Below, one piece after another: positions 22,581 to 34,900 of a stretch of 64,000 nucleotides of DNA. Below the pieces are notes generated by a model that did no database searches, had not been told where the DNA came from, and was given only the letters and a program-made list of their open reading frames with translations. The position numbers were made by a program, and so were the translations under genes. The stretch lies in contig BSYQ01000003.1 of the NCBI GenBank assembly GCA_030272585.1, positions 5,704,001 to 5,768,000 on the forward strand, in the 5' to 3' direction. The first letter of the stretch is position 1. Each line of letters begins with the position of its first letter. The DNA is from Bryopsis sp. KO-2023 (taxonomy: Eukaryota > Chlorophyta > Ulvophyceae > Bryopsidales > Bryopsidaceae).

Positions 22581-24653
22581 CTATCTTCGACAAGGGGGAA
22601 AATGCTCTCCGTCGATGTTAGTGCCATGATTGATACTTCGATGGACTTGGGCTTCGAATTGTTTTTCGTTTCGTTCCATCAAATGCGCAGCATCCTTGTT
22701 AAGGGGATCTTCAGGATTTGGACACTGGTTTGACAAAAATAAAAATAAATAAATAAACATTCTTTTAAACATATAACTTTCATGTCTATGGTTTGTGCAG
22801 GTTCAAGTTTTACCTTTTCGATCGGGTAAAATGACGATAAAAATATCTCACAAAAAAAATAGTATTGAAATTATTCTTGGGAAAGAAAAGAGGGGGGGGG
22901 GGGGGAAACAATCCAGCAAATTATATTTGCCTTTCTTCTTCACAATGGTGTGGGAAAAACCAAAAAAACACCAAAAAAAAAACACCACTCAGTTCCTTCT
23001 TCCAAGCTGTTCATCTATTGCCAACATCGCAGTGGTCTAAAATATCAATTTATTATTTAAAAAGAATCAAGATGAAGCGTTTCTCACAAAAAATGGTAAA
23101 ACAAAAATGAAAAAAGGAAAGAAAAAAATTCCATACCAAGAAAAGAAACTGCAATCCATGGACTATGGCGCGTATGTTGAGGATCGGCTTCCAATCTTCC
23201 CGAAGAATATTAAGGCACACATTTCCCTCCAGGTCGATATTAGGGTGGTAAATCTAAACCAACAAATATGCTGTTTTGAGTTGAAAGTACTTTATTTTAT
23301 TTTATTATTATTATTATAATGGACCAACTGTTGGAAGGGGCAGCAAGAAAAACATAGGGAGTTTCGGTTGGAAATACATTTATAAAAACAAAAAAAAGGC
23401 AATTAAAATATCATGACAGTTCGATCGACATGGGTTGCATTTCCCACACGCAGTGCGCATTGAAAAAAAAAATTGCGATCGTCATTTTAATTGCACTTTT
23501 TCTTTTTTTCGGTCGACGTTTTTTTTTACAACGGGATTCAACTCATCGCACTCACCTTTGTCTTGCATTTCACCTTTGGAGGATCGTATGGATAGTTGTG
23601 GGGGGTTGTGAAAGAAAACACAAAGCGTCCTGTCCTGGAAAAAAGAAAATAAAAAACCCAATGAATGCCTTTGCAAAGTTCAATGCTCCTCCTCAGCCAA
23701 TCCCACATGCAGCTCTATATACAAACGTTGGCATATTTTTTTGGAGGGATTCTTTTACATCATACAAACATATCTCTGAAAAAGACATGAAATGCCCAAA
23801 ATGGAGGGGGGGGGGGTTCAGCTTCAAAATCATATGGCGCTTGCACCACATATTTTCCACCCCTTCTTAGATTCCATTTTTGTGAAATTTGTAACATTCC
23901 ATCAGTCAAACCACAAAAGCTTTTGTTTTTCGAAGTTCACCCCTCGATTCTCTTTGTTGAAAATTAAAGAGGGATTTTCAGAGGGCTTTTTTTTTCAACA
24001 ATGACCAAAGAATTCAACCACAAAATCAGGAAGAAGAGAGAGAGAGAAGAAATATGTCCTAATAATATTAAATATTTAAAGAAAGGGGGGGGAGGGGAAG
24101 TCCTCTTACTTGTAATATCCATCAATAGGCAGTATAACTATTTCAAAGTAGAAAGGATCCTCTGTTCCGTTGGGGAAAAAAATTGACATCTGCCCGTCAT
24201 CCACGTCGAGGTCGCCGAAGTCTATTGAGCCCAACAAGCAAAGACAACAGTTGGAAGCAATCCTCCACCAAAAAAAGAGCGAAGCTTGAAATAAAAACGC
24301 AGGAAAATAAACTCAAAGAGAATACTCCCGGGTTGTCGATAATCAAAGCTTGACGTTTTGCAGCAGGCGGATCAGATCACGACAGTCTACCGTTGCATTC
24401 AGCAGCGACCAAATACCTTTTTCAAGTCTCGTTGCTGCAGGTAATCTTTTTCTCTTGGTCGTTTCCTTCGCTTGTTTCTTTTGTTTGGCCTGCATCAAGG
24501 CAGCAACCAAAAGAAATAAACTCGCCGAACAAGGCCACGGTGCCGATATTCTCGAACTAAAAAAAAAAAAAACATCTCGCGCCCTATTGTTGTTCTCTCT
24601 GTGCAAGAGGGTGTCGACGCTGAACGCACCTGCTCGTCCACCAGGTTGAACAT
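22581..24653 (-). CDS. UBE2M: NEDD8-conjugating E2 enzyme (UBC12/RCE1)
   Basis: Six exons on the minus strand: 24653-24630, 24489-24417, 24221-24110, 23634-23556, 23253-23137, 22724-22581; 182 residues against 183 in human UBE2M. The UBC core is complete: RLEKDFGDL (near residue 30), [51 protein letters not shown] with active-site Cys109, and [13 protein letters not shown] near the end. The short lysine-rich N-terminus ([14 protein letters not shown]) corresponds to the tail that docks on the NEDD8 E1 (MIKLF... in other species); its first residues differ. The enzyme accepts NEDD8 from the APPBP1-UBA3 E1 and passes it to cullins through RBX/DCN1. Exon 1 is only 24 nt; the start is chosen from phase and length. 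Confidence 0.93.
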
Positions 24654-26066
24654 CTTGAAGCTTTGAGCGCTTGCGAGTCTTCTGGCACAGGCTGAGCGGG
24701 TTCACGGTCGCTTGCAAACGCACGTATCGACTGGGGCTTTTCCCCAAGTGGAGTCTTTTTGCAGGAGTTGAGGGAGAATTGGGAGGGAAGCCGACACGTA
24801 TGCATCGTATGTCGGACATGAGGGGACGCCCCCTGTGGTCGTTTTCTGTTCGCGCGTATGCGTCGGATTTTTGCACTGCCCACTCCGTCCATCCGACCTC
24901 CCAAGACAGCCAGTTTCTTTTTTCTTCCCATTGTGGCCCCAAAATCTGTCTGACAATATTTGGGGCCACAAAGGCCACAAGAAGGTAGAACCACCAAATT
25001 TAGGGCCACTTCTGGGCCAGCGAAAATGGAAAAAAAATACAGTGGGTGGAACCCAAGCAAACAGTCACTGAGAAAATGTGGTCGAAGATCGAGCCTGTTG
25101 GGGAAAGAGAGAGAGAAAAAGTCAAAAAATTCTTCATAAAAAGATTCACATGCCACGCTGATCAAGTGAAAGAATAAAACAAGCAACGATTAAATTCTAG
25201 CATCTATCATTCAATACAACCATCGATATTCTTCTTCTCCTGAACTTCTCCCCCCAAAAAAACCTCCTGTTCCCTACTGAAAAAAAAAAGCAAAAGACAA
25301 ATAACACCACGAAACTGCCAAAACCTCGACAAGCCACAAAAAAAAGCTCGATCGACAAACCCCCAAAATTCAAGTCTTTTTTTTTTTTTTTCTCTTCCAT
25401 TCCTTTAAATTTTTTTCCTCCTTTTTCATTCACGCCATCCTCGTCCATTGCCTGCTAAGCAGAAAAAACAAACAAACACCCACACCCACCCACACCGTGT
25501 GCATTCTATTCCTTGTCCCAAGGGAATTTGAAACCCATTCCCCAGCCTTTGGTTTCTTCATCCCTTTTCATATCGCCAAGGTTGACTGCTGCCGATGTCT
25601 GACGCAATCCAGCACCGGCAGCCATTCCAGAAGCCCCAGTGGCATCGTCCAAACCTCCCTCACCTACACAAAAAACCCAACAGAAAACCTTTTCGCATCG
25701 CAATAGAATTCCGATTTTTTTTGATCAGGTATGGTGTCCAAAATTGTGGGAGAAAAAAAAAACGAAAGACAAAATTGAGCTAATGAGAAGCATCATGATT
25801 TCGGGGAGGGGGGGATCTACAAGAAAGTGGGCTACAATGACTGGACTGACAAAGCTGGAGCCTAAGGTGCCCTCAATCGCCATGAACTAGATTCTGGCAG
25901 CCAATCCAGGCGATTTGGGGGAAAAAAATAAAATCTTGAAACAAAACTTTTTCAAGACTATGGCTTGTTGATTGAAATTCTGGTAAAGCTTGCAGGGGTC
26001 ACCACTCTTTTGTTTAAAAAAGTTCATCCTTTTTTTAAGCCTTTTTCCTTCTAATTCTTTATTTCT
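24654..26066. other. Intergenic upstream of UBE2M
   Basis: No gene supported. Contains a 13-bp perfect inverted repeat (TTGTGGCCCCAAA at 24931-24943, complement at 24959-24971) followed by GGGCCA-rich words, and long A/T homopolymers. Frames on the minus strand at 24584-25186 are shadows of the UBE2M 5' region and flank. Confidence 0.5.
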
Positions 26067-26561
26067 CTATTCAGCAATTTGTTCAAGCTTTCGAAACCCA
26101 CCCTTTGGACCCCCCTGCATGCTGGAAGCCCCCAGCTGCCCATCTCGCCACTCGTACAGGGCAAGCCCTACAGGTTCCTCGAGATAGGTTTGGACGTCCT
26201 TCATGAATTTGGTGAATCGAGTCGACGAGTTAAACTCCCCCATCTTCGTGTTGTCCAAATATCGCTCCATAAAGTGGATTTGATTTTCCTCGAAGGGGTC
26301 CTGGAAAACTTCGAAACTCAAAATCCCGTTTTCCCTGTTGCTCATCTCCTTCTGGGCGAATTCTGACATCGACTTGCATTCTCGTTGCAGCTTCTTTATG
26401 TACGCTTTCTTGGCGATCAGAGTTTTGCTGCAAACGACGTTCTTGTAGGAAGCCCTTTTCACGGCTCCAAGCACCCGGAAGGAATTCTTGCCAGGGCGAG
26501 ATCTCTGACGGACGGATGGCTGGAAGTCCACCGAAGCGCGTTGAAACTGGGACCTCATCAT
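26067..26561 (-). CDS. Antibiotic-biosynthesis-monooxygenase (ABM) domain protein
   Basis: One uninterrupted frame of 164 codons with a clear stop. Residues about 1-50 are rich in Arg, Ser and Gln with few acids (MMRSQFQRASVDFQ), like a plastid or mitochondrial transit peptide. Residues about 75-145 fit a dimeric alpha/beta-barrel ABM domain: ILSFEVFQDP, then IHFMERYLDNTKMGEF, then FTKFMKDVQTYL, matching the usual strand-E-R-W/Y-helix-helix pattern. Such domains act as small quinone or heme mono-oxygenases, or only as dimerisation modules; the substrate cannot be told. It is divergent from RPT2 with 271 bp between starts. It could be the last exon of a longer gene, but the N-terminus looks complete. 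Confidence 0.65.
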   Translation of the reverse strand: MMRSQFQRASVDFQPSVRQRSRPGKNSFRVLGAVKRASYKNVVCSKTLIAKKAYIKKLQRECKSMSEFAQKEMSNRENGILSFEVFQDPFEENQIHFMERYLDNTKMGEFNSSTRFTKFMKDVQTYLEEPVGLALYEWRDGQLGASSMQGGPKGGFRKLEQIAE

Positions 26562-26832
26562 GGCTTTCTTTTTGTCGAGACGGAAACGCGGAAAGATAAG
26601 ACGGGTTGGACTGTTGCTTTGCGCAAAAAACCAACACCCAGAGTAATAAACGTGTGCATCACTGGCGGGATTCCGCCAGTCTTGATATACAGCTATTTAT
26701 AGAAAACACGAGAAGGAAACGCATCTGTCAGTTTCTTTTCCCCCCAAGTTTTAACTCCGTGAAAACGAAACCACACTCCTCAACGTTTCAGGGGCCTGTT
26801 CTGCTTGATTGAAAAGAAAGCGCGCACAGTGA
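26562..26832. promoter_or_regulatory. Divergent intergenic region, ABM protein / RPT2
   Basis: 271 bp between the start codons of opposite genes. It contains a perfect hairpin, ACTGGCGG-GATT-CCGCCAGT, at 26661-26680. No TATA box is obvious. A shared promoter is inferred from spacing. Confidence 0.45.
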
Positions 26833-29800
26833 ATGGGAAACAATCAAAGCAACCCAGGGGCAGGGGGTGGACTGCCTGGACAGGGGGGTGATAAAAAGGG
26901 CGATCAGGTGAGCGAATGGAAGTACGAAGAAAGCGCTACTTCGACAGGATTTTCGATACAAGAATTAGTTTGATTTTTCTATGCGAGCGAAATAGCGCAC
27001 GCGGGCTGAACGAGTGGAGCTAGATCCCGATCGTGTGGTCGCGGATCTGGCATCTTTCTGGTTTCTTTATTGTTTTTCACCAACCTAATCTTTTTCTTTC
27101 CAACTTTTTCTTTCCCTGCCCCAGGAATTTCTCCAGAATCCTAACGAACGTTGTTTAGTAACCTAGACTCCAGCAAGAATTCTGTGAGCTGCAAAAGATG
27201 CCTTATCGCCCCACTTGAAGCCAAGCAAGATATGATCTCCAAACTAGTGTGAAATATTTTTTGGCCTTGAGGTGGTGGTTTTCATTTTCCACGAGTTAAT
27301 GTACATTTTTTGGAATAATAATTAGGATAAAAAGAAGAAATGGGAGCCACCAAACCCCCCACCCAGGGTGGGCCGAAAACAAAGAAAGAGAGATAGAGGC
27401 ACCGGGTTGGGGACCAAGCTTCCCATTGTCACTCCCAATGCAAAATGCAAGCTCCGGCTGTTGAAACTGGAAAGAATCAAGGATTTCCTGTTGATGGAGG
27501 AAGAGTTTGTTCAAAATCAAGAAAGGCTGAAACCCCAAGATAAAAATGCCGACGAAGACAGCTCAAAGGTGTTTCTCTTTTCCTGTGAACCTGTGCTGAG
27601 TTTTTTTTTCTTTGTTGGTGTGTGTGTAGAAAAAAAAAACCAGAAAATAATGTTTTATGTCATTATTATTTTCGTGCTGACGTTGGATGGATTGAAGAAA
27701 AGTGTTTTTTCATTTTTTTGTTGCGTGAATATCCAATTTTCATGTTTTTTCAACAATGCAGGTCGATGACTTAAGGGGATGGCCCATGAGCGTTGGAACC
27801 CTGGAGGAAATCATCGATGAAAAGTAAGCAGATGCTTGGAGATATCGACCGGCAACTTTTTTTTCTCTTCTTCCGAGAACCACACACCGATACAGCAGGA
27901 AACTCTGCCAATCTTTCCCGTCACCCTTTAAAAAAGTTTTTTTTCTTGATAATGATGTTTGAATTTCCACGCGGCTTTTGCTTTTACACTTGATGTTTTC
28001 GCACCTGTATATATAGAGAGAGAAAATGAAAATGAAAATTTTTACCTACGAAAATTACCACAAGAAATACTGGGAGGGTTAAGGCATGATCGATTATGAT
28101 GATTAGGTAATCGATTCAGCAATAATTTCTGTGTGGAATTGTCGTCCCCAAGCCTAAAACGTGGTATGAAAATATGAAAATAAGATGTCTCAATTAAGAT
28201 GTTTCACGTGTGTCAGTCATGGAATCGTGTCGTCTTCTGTTGGGCCGGAGTACTATGTTGGAATCCTTTCGTTTGTGGATAAAACTCAACTGGAGCCTGG
28301 ATGCTCGGTGCTCATGCATAACAAGGTGAGTTGCAGGCATCAGATTTATAGTGACTCTATCTTTCAGTGGTTTTCGTTGATCTGGCATTTTGATTTTGTT
28401 GATGATTTTGTTCTGCCATTCTTTTTCCAAACTTGTATTGGAATATTTTGTTTTGTTTAATTTTGGTATGTGATCTGGGTTGAGAAAGGCTTTTTTGTGT
28501 CTGTTTTCTTTGCTTTAATTTTGGTATGTGAACTGGGTTGAGAAAGGCTTATTTTGTGTTTGTTTTCTTTGTTGTTTTTTTTGGTGCGCTTTTCTTGTAA
28601 AGCATAACAATAATATATTTTTTTGTTGCAGACACTGTCTGTGGTGGGAATTCTGCAAGATGAAACGGACCCAATGGTGTCAGTCATGAAGGTGGGTGTT
28701 GCTTTTTTTTTAATTACTTACTTAATTAAGTACTTAATTACTTTAATGCAAATCAGGAAAATTATTATTCTATTTGTTTCGCGAAAAGAAAACATGCACG
28801 GCGAATCTTGGGTAGAAGAACAGATTTTTCGGGTCGGTGATTGTCGGGTTGGATTAGCTTATATCCATCCTCACAAAAGGTAGCGCATGGCTTGCATGAA
28901 GAGGCGTGTCTCAATTTTCACATGGAAGATTTTTTAATTTTCTTTTGGATGGGACGCACAGGTTGAGAAAGCTCCGCTGGAGAGTTACGCAGATGTTGGA
29001 GGTTTGGAAACTCAGATTCAGGAAATCAAAGAGGCCGTTGAGTTGCCCTTGACGCATCCAGAGCTCTACGAAGACATTGGTATCAAACCTCCAAAGGTGC
29101 AGTTCTGTGGAACATAACTTATTTATGCACATTTCCCTCCAGAATCCTTGATCTTACTAATGACCGCCAGTGGTTTTTGCCTTTGTTCAATTCATTCGAT
29201 GGGTTCACTTGGATTCGAAGCTTTTTTTCTGTTTTTTTTTTTGGCTGATTTTATCGGTGGGCGTGCAGGGTGTGATTCTGTACGGTGAACCTGGAACCGG
29301 GAAAACGCTGTTGGCGAAAGCTGTTGCAAATTCGACATCAGCAACTTTTCTGCGTGTGGTCGGTTCCGAGTTGATCCAAAAGTATCTCGGTGATGGCCCC
29401 AAGCTTGTCCGAGAACTGTTCAGAGTAGCCGACGAAATGGCACCAGCCATCGTTTTCATAGGTAAAAAATCGCAGCTCTATTTTTTGGCCAGCGACATTA
29501 GACCTGGAGAAAAAAAAAGAAAACAAGCAAGGTTTTTCACCCATATGGAACAACTTCCTTTTTTTCAGGGTGGTTTTCTCCGGCTGTACTCTGCTGGTTC
29601 TGTTGGATCCTTGATTGGTGGAATCAATTGCTGGTCCAGAACTCATAGCATTTTTCTCATTTCCAGAGGTGCAGATCTTGCAATTCATTCGATCCATGGC
29701 TTTTTTTTTTGCCACGGACCCGCCGTAGTAAGCCCTGTACAGTTGACAATCTCTGACCATTCAGTTTCTTTTTCCCAGATGAAATCGATGCTATCGGTAC

Positions 29801-30392
29801 GAAAAGGTATGACTCACAATCCGGTGGAGAAAGGGAAATCCAGAGAACAATGCTTGAGCTGTTGAATCAAATGGACGGCTTCGATGCGGTGGGCGACGTG
29901 AAGGTCATTTTGGCGACCAATCGGATCGAGTCTTTGGACCCTGCGCTCATTCGTCCCGGAAGAATCGACAGAAAAATCGAGTTTCCTTTACCTGATGCCA
30001 AAACCAAGCGACGAATTTTCCAGGTGCGTGGCCAGCACCAAAAAGACGATGTTGGGTGCTTCCTTTTTCTGTTTTTCTTTCCTCCTGAGTGCTACGATTC
30101 GATCCGATGTGTTGCTATGGGCGGTTTTTGTTTCGTTGTGCTGAAATCCGTTATTTTTGAATTCCAGATTCACACTTCCAAGATGACCCTTGCTGAAGAT
30201 GTAAACTTGGAGGAATTTGTAATGGCAAAAGATGAGTTGTCTGGAGCCGACATCAAAGCTGCTTGCACCGAAGCTGGGCTGTTGGCGCTGCGGGAAAGGA
30301 GAATGAGGGTCACTCATGCCGATTTCAAAAAGGCCAAGGAAAAAGTATTATACAAGAAAAAGGAGGGTGTTCCGGAAGGGTTGTACATGTAG
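26833..30392 (+). CDS. PSMC1: 26S proteasome AAA-ATPase subunit RPT2
   Basis: Nine exons: 26833-26907, 27326-27568, 27762-27823, 28217-28325, 28632-28691, 28962-29096, 29269-29461, 29779-30023, 30168-30392; 448 residues against 440 in human. It starts MGNNQS, keeping Gly2 and Ser6 of the N-myristoylation signal typical of Rpt2. The coiled coil and OB domain follow ([31 protein letters not shown]). Walker A is GEPGTGKT (234-241), with Glu where the family normally has Pro; Walker B is FIDEID (Asp293, Glu294). The [12 protein letters not shown] segment and the C-terminal HbYX motif (LYM) are intact. RPT2 is one of six ATPases of the 19S base that unfold substrates and open the 20S gate. Assignment to RPT2 is clear from the N-terminus and EGVPEGLYM end. 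Confidence 0.97.
28456..28572 (+). repeat. 58-bp tandem duplication in RPT2 intron 4
   Basis: Two adjacent units of about 58 bp, each beginning TTTAATTTTGGTATGTGA and containing CTGGGTTGAGAAAGGCTT, with few differences. Intronic, with no evident function. Confidence 0.85.
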
Positions 30393-30465
30393 AACTGTAG
30401 TGTGGCTCGGGGGTTTTAAAATTGGGAAGAAGGGGGGTGAGGGGGGTTTGGAACGATTCCTGTTA

Positions 30466-31333
30466 CTTACTCTGTCCGAATTTAACTGTCCACTTATGTT
30501 TGGGGTTACAGTTCATGAATGAGACATCCAATTGATGTGAAAGTTTGTGGCCAGCATCTCTGATACACGTAGATGAAGCCCACAAAATTTCAGATCCATT
30601 GGTGTAGAGGCTGCGACGCAGTGACTCCGAAACCAGAAACGAAGCAAAACCGCGATTTTCACCTTCCTGTGAACGTTTTGACACGTCAAACGTTCATCGT
30701 TTGCCACAAATTTTTGTGAACACATTCTTTAGATGTTCTGTGGCGAGCTCACAAAATTTCGTCGTAATTGAACCAGTGAGCAACGCACGATGTCGTCGTT
30801 CAGTAAATCGTGACGACTATAAAACCGAGGAAAGTCGACCTCTGAAACCGAAAATAGCGGCGCAACGCGCGAACTCCACCTCGACCTCGCAAACGTCATG
30901 AACGCAACTCAAGAGACCTTTGCGCGCCAGTTCGCTCGAAAATAGGAGCGAAAGTGACCAAGCTGCCTAGAAAATGGGATTATGATACGGAATGCCAAGC
31001 GCATTACACGAGAGGCCAGGTGGAATTTTCAGAGCAAATTTTGGGGATACACTATACGAAGTCTATATTGTTGCTTTATAACAGTATCTCACAATTTTGA
31101 ATCAATTATAGTATGCAAATTGTAAAAGTCGTCGAAGCGAAAATCCAGTTTTTGCTTCGTTTCTGGTTTCGGAGTCACTGCATCGCAGCCTCTACACCAA
31201 TGGATCTGAAATTTTGTGGGTTTCATCTACGTGTATCAGAGATGCTGGCCACAAAATTTCACATCAATTGGAGGTCTCATTCGTGAACTGTAACCCCAAA
31301 CATAAGTGGACAGTTAAATTCGGACGGAGTAAG
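30466..31333. mobile_element. MITE with long terminal inverted repeats (Tc1/mariner-like ends)
   Basis: About 190 bp at 30466-30660 recur inverted at about 31140-31333, with outer ends CTTACTC(T/C)GTCCGAATTTAACTG. Both ends abut TA (30464-30465 and 31334-31335), consistent with a TA target duplication. The inner 480 bp have no transposase frame. The ends recall plant Stowaway/mariner-type termini (CTCCNTCCG). At 868 bp with long arms it is foldback-like. It lies between RPT2 and the dienelactone hydrolase gene; 31336-31932 to its right holds nothing recognised. Confidence 0.82.
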
Positions 31334-31932
31334 TATATGTTACTGTGTTCTTGCAGTGGATAGCTTTTGGTCTGTAGAGATGTGGGTGGCTGGCCAGGGC
31401 TATCGGTTTCCTTGTCGCTGGAATCTGGTGCCTTGTGAAGAGATGGCCCCTTTTCTGTTGAAAGGCTGGTGATATTATCTGATACTTTCCTATTCTCCAG
31501 GGAATCCGATTGTTTCTCCAGCTGAAACCCTGGCACTATAATTGCGTAACAGAGAGCTGGTAGATTCTACACCTCTTGCTGCAGGGATTCAGCAACACCA
31601 CAAAAAGTCCAAACTGTAAGGAAGGTTGATCAACCTTGGTTTCGAAAGGTTGATCTTGCCACACAGGGTCATTTCAGTGGGGAAGAGGCACACACAACAG
31701 GTGTTGGTGAGAGTCACCTCATACTCCTTACGCAACCGCACCGCCGATCCACCCTCTAGTTAAGGCGGATTTTGTGGAGAGGGTGGCGTAATTGGAATAT
31801 CCGCTAACACGAAACCACAAACACCACAAATCACACGCACGAGAAAATCCTGCGCCGACATTTTCTATTTCATATTGGTCGCGATTGGGCTGCGTGTTTG
31901 GGTTATTCGACTGATCTCAACTCTTTGTCAAG

Positions 31933-34900
31933 ATGGGCGTGAGTAGGGCCTTCGTCGCGGTGGCTTTGCTCCTGGTGGGTGTTCAGTTGCGGTTGGAGAC
32001 CTTCTGTGCTTCCCCACTGTTGATATTGGGGGGGTTCGCTGGTCGAAATTTCTCAGATCGATCGCTGGATCTGGGACCCAATGTCCAGGCCTGATGTGTG
32101 TCCAATTCCGGTAGCGCAAAGTTTTCTTTTACCCTCGTTTCCCTCTCGTGCTGATTTTTCTGGTGCGTGTCTACTCGCCTGAGTTTCTTTTCGAATTTTA
32201 GCGTAATGTACTGGTCCGATGAAGGTGTCAGTATCAAAATGGCAGGGTTGAAATTCGTAGTTTCAGCTCCTCTGTGTAACTTTGCAGGGCACCTGTGGAC
32301 TGTCATGGGCTTCCCCCTTCATGCAGCTTGTCAACTTGACAAAACTGGAGGTAGAGAAATTGCTGCTCAGACCTGAGCCTCTCAGTTTTCCACCCACTCC
32401 ACACCCCCACTGTTTTTTGTTAAGAATGAACCCCCTAACATTTTCTGACACCAAAACCCACTCCTCCTCGAGCAAAAATTCCAAACTTGACCAAGTGTTC
32501 AGCTTGAAGATCTTCAGTTTGTAGATGACTGATGGGCACCCCCCCCCTAATTTTTTATGCAGGAGTCCGTGGTGGAGTACTCGTCGGGTGTGAATAACTT
32601 CGAGGGTCACTTCGCCTATGACACGACTATCCAAGGGAAGCGGCCGGTGGTGGTTATAATTCCGAACGAAATGGGCTTGGATGATTTTGACGTCTGGTTG
32701 ACTCGCCGGCTTGCCCATGCCGGTTATGCCGGCTATGCCATTGATCTGTATGGCACCGATGTCCCTAGGGAGGGCATTAATTCGATTCCTGAAGAAAGGC
32801 GATCCTCACTCATGAGTAAGCAGTCATGACCAACCTCCCCCCCCCCCAAAAAAAAAACAAAACAAAAAACACAGAGAGTCTAAAAGAAAAAGGAAACACA
32901 CTTTTGTTCCTTGTGTCTGAGATTCCGGAATTTTTCGCTGAATGTTGTGGTACAGTTGGGGCACCAGGGGCAAATTGTTCACGCTTTGAAGGAGAATGGT
33001 CGCCTTTAAATGGAGAGTCGTCGTGTTCTCCTGGGTGTCGTGGGTTGTATTGTCAAAACTGTGGAAAGATGCATGCACAAATAACAAGATGCCATCTTTC
33101 AGGTGTTTTGTTCTTTTTTGTCTGTGTGCAGGTTTCCTGCAGAACAACCCCGAGGAGTGGATGGAAAGATGTCGTGCTGGGATTGCCTCCGTGGCTAACT
33201 TGGATGGGGAAATCGCGGACACGGATAAAATTGTTGTGATCGGTTATTCCTTTGGAGGTCTGTCAGCCCTGGAGATGGTCAGGAAAGGAGCCAAGGTGTG
33301 CAGAAAAAGCTTTCACCTCTTTCCGATGTGCTTTGAATGTTCACCCAGATTCGAGACAGCCAACAGAGGTTTTGAAATCAAATCATCACTGTTGTTTCTT
33401 TTTTTTCATGTTTTTTTTTTGGGGGGGGGGGAGGGGATAGGAGGGTTAAGCAACCTTTGTGATCATACCTGAAAAGCTCCGGTGACTGTTCTTATCATGG
33501 TTTTGCCCCGTACACAGAAAATTTAGTTAGGTTGTATGTCTGACATATACGATGGCGAATCTTGATTCAGGTTGATGGCGTTGTTTCTATTCACCCCACC
33601 TCCTTCAAATCTGGAGCCGCCATTGTGGGGGATCCGTTCGAGGGTAGATTGGCGGTGTTTTTGGGAGGCGAGCAAACGGGCTTTTCTGGGCAAGACATTT
33701 TCGATTTGCAGGCAGAATTTAAAGAGGCCGGTGTGACATTCGAGGTAGCCCGGTTGGCCATGTGTCGAAATCGTGAAATTGTCGAAAAATCGTGTCAATA
33801 GTATGTCAAATACAATGGCTCCTTCAGTGTTCATCCACTCTAGCCGTTGATTCCACAATTTTTGTGTGATTCCAACACATGTAAATTCCAACACGTAGGA
33901 ATTTTTGGGAGAGTTTTTAGTGTGGTGGTGATGAAAATCTGTCTGTACAGATTCAGATTTGGGTCTGTGTGTGAATGTTAATGGTTCTGTGTTTTTGGAA
34001 AAGGTTACCCGATTTGGAAAGGCGGACGATGATTTTTGGGTGCCAACTCAAGACAAATTGGAGTTGGAGTCGATCGAGAGGCAGATTGCCAGCACCAGAA
34101 CATGGGATTCCTTGTTAGGTACTTTTTTTACCAAACGGAAATGTTGGGAGGAATCAGGGGTTCCAGCAGCTCCTTTTTTTTTTCTCCAAAATTCCCCGCA
34201 GCCCGCTCCAAAATACAAAAAAAAAAAAAAAAAAAATCAAAACAGGGGAAAAGAAAGTTTTGCCATTGTTCATAGAATACCCATCCCCAGAGAGACCAAA
34301 TTGGATGCTGTTTTTTTGTTTCGTGGAACGGGTTTTCCCTTGAAATGTATTTTCTTCGAACCTGCAGGATTTCTGGACGACGTATTCAACCCTGAAAATG
34401 TCGATTATCTGGATGAGCCCTTTCAAACCACTTTGATCGACGAGACCAAGCTTCAAACCGGAACCGTCCAATACAAGGAAGGCGACACCAATCTGGAGGG
34501 ATTCTATGCCTATGATAAAACTATGGAGGGACCTCGACCGGTGGTGATCATCGTCCCGGATTGGGATGGAGTTGGAGAATATGAATTGTGGAGGGCCAAG
34601 CGAGTTGCAAACTTGGGCTACGTTGGTGGGTGTTTTTTCCAATAAATCCATGTTCGTTTGGTCAAGGAGAACTCATAAGCGTTCAATTGTAGGGTCCATG
34701 CTTGATAAGGGTGCATGGGAAAAAGAATGTCAAAAAATCACTGCTTCTCATGGAAAAACAGTGTCAGAAAATCGATGTTTCTCGAATCTATTGCAGGCTT
34801 TGTGGCGGACATGTACGGAACCGATGTTGCGCAAGGTCCAACCCTCCCATTCCAGGAGCGCATCAAACAGACCACCACTCTGAACGGTAATGGAGGGACA

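Noticed and set aside
32824..33239. Frames on both strands across DLH intron 3
   Set aside because: They are low-complexity translations of a C/A-rich intron and one real exon.
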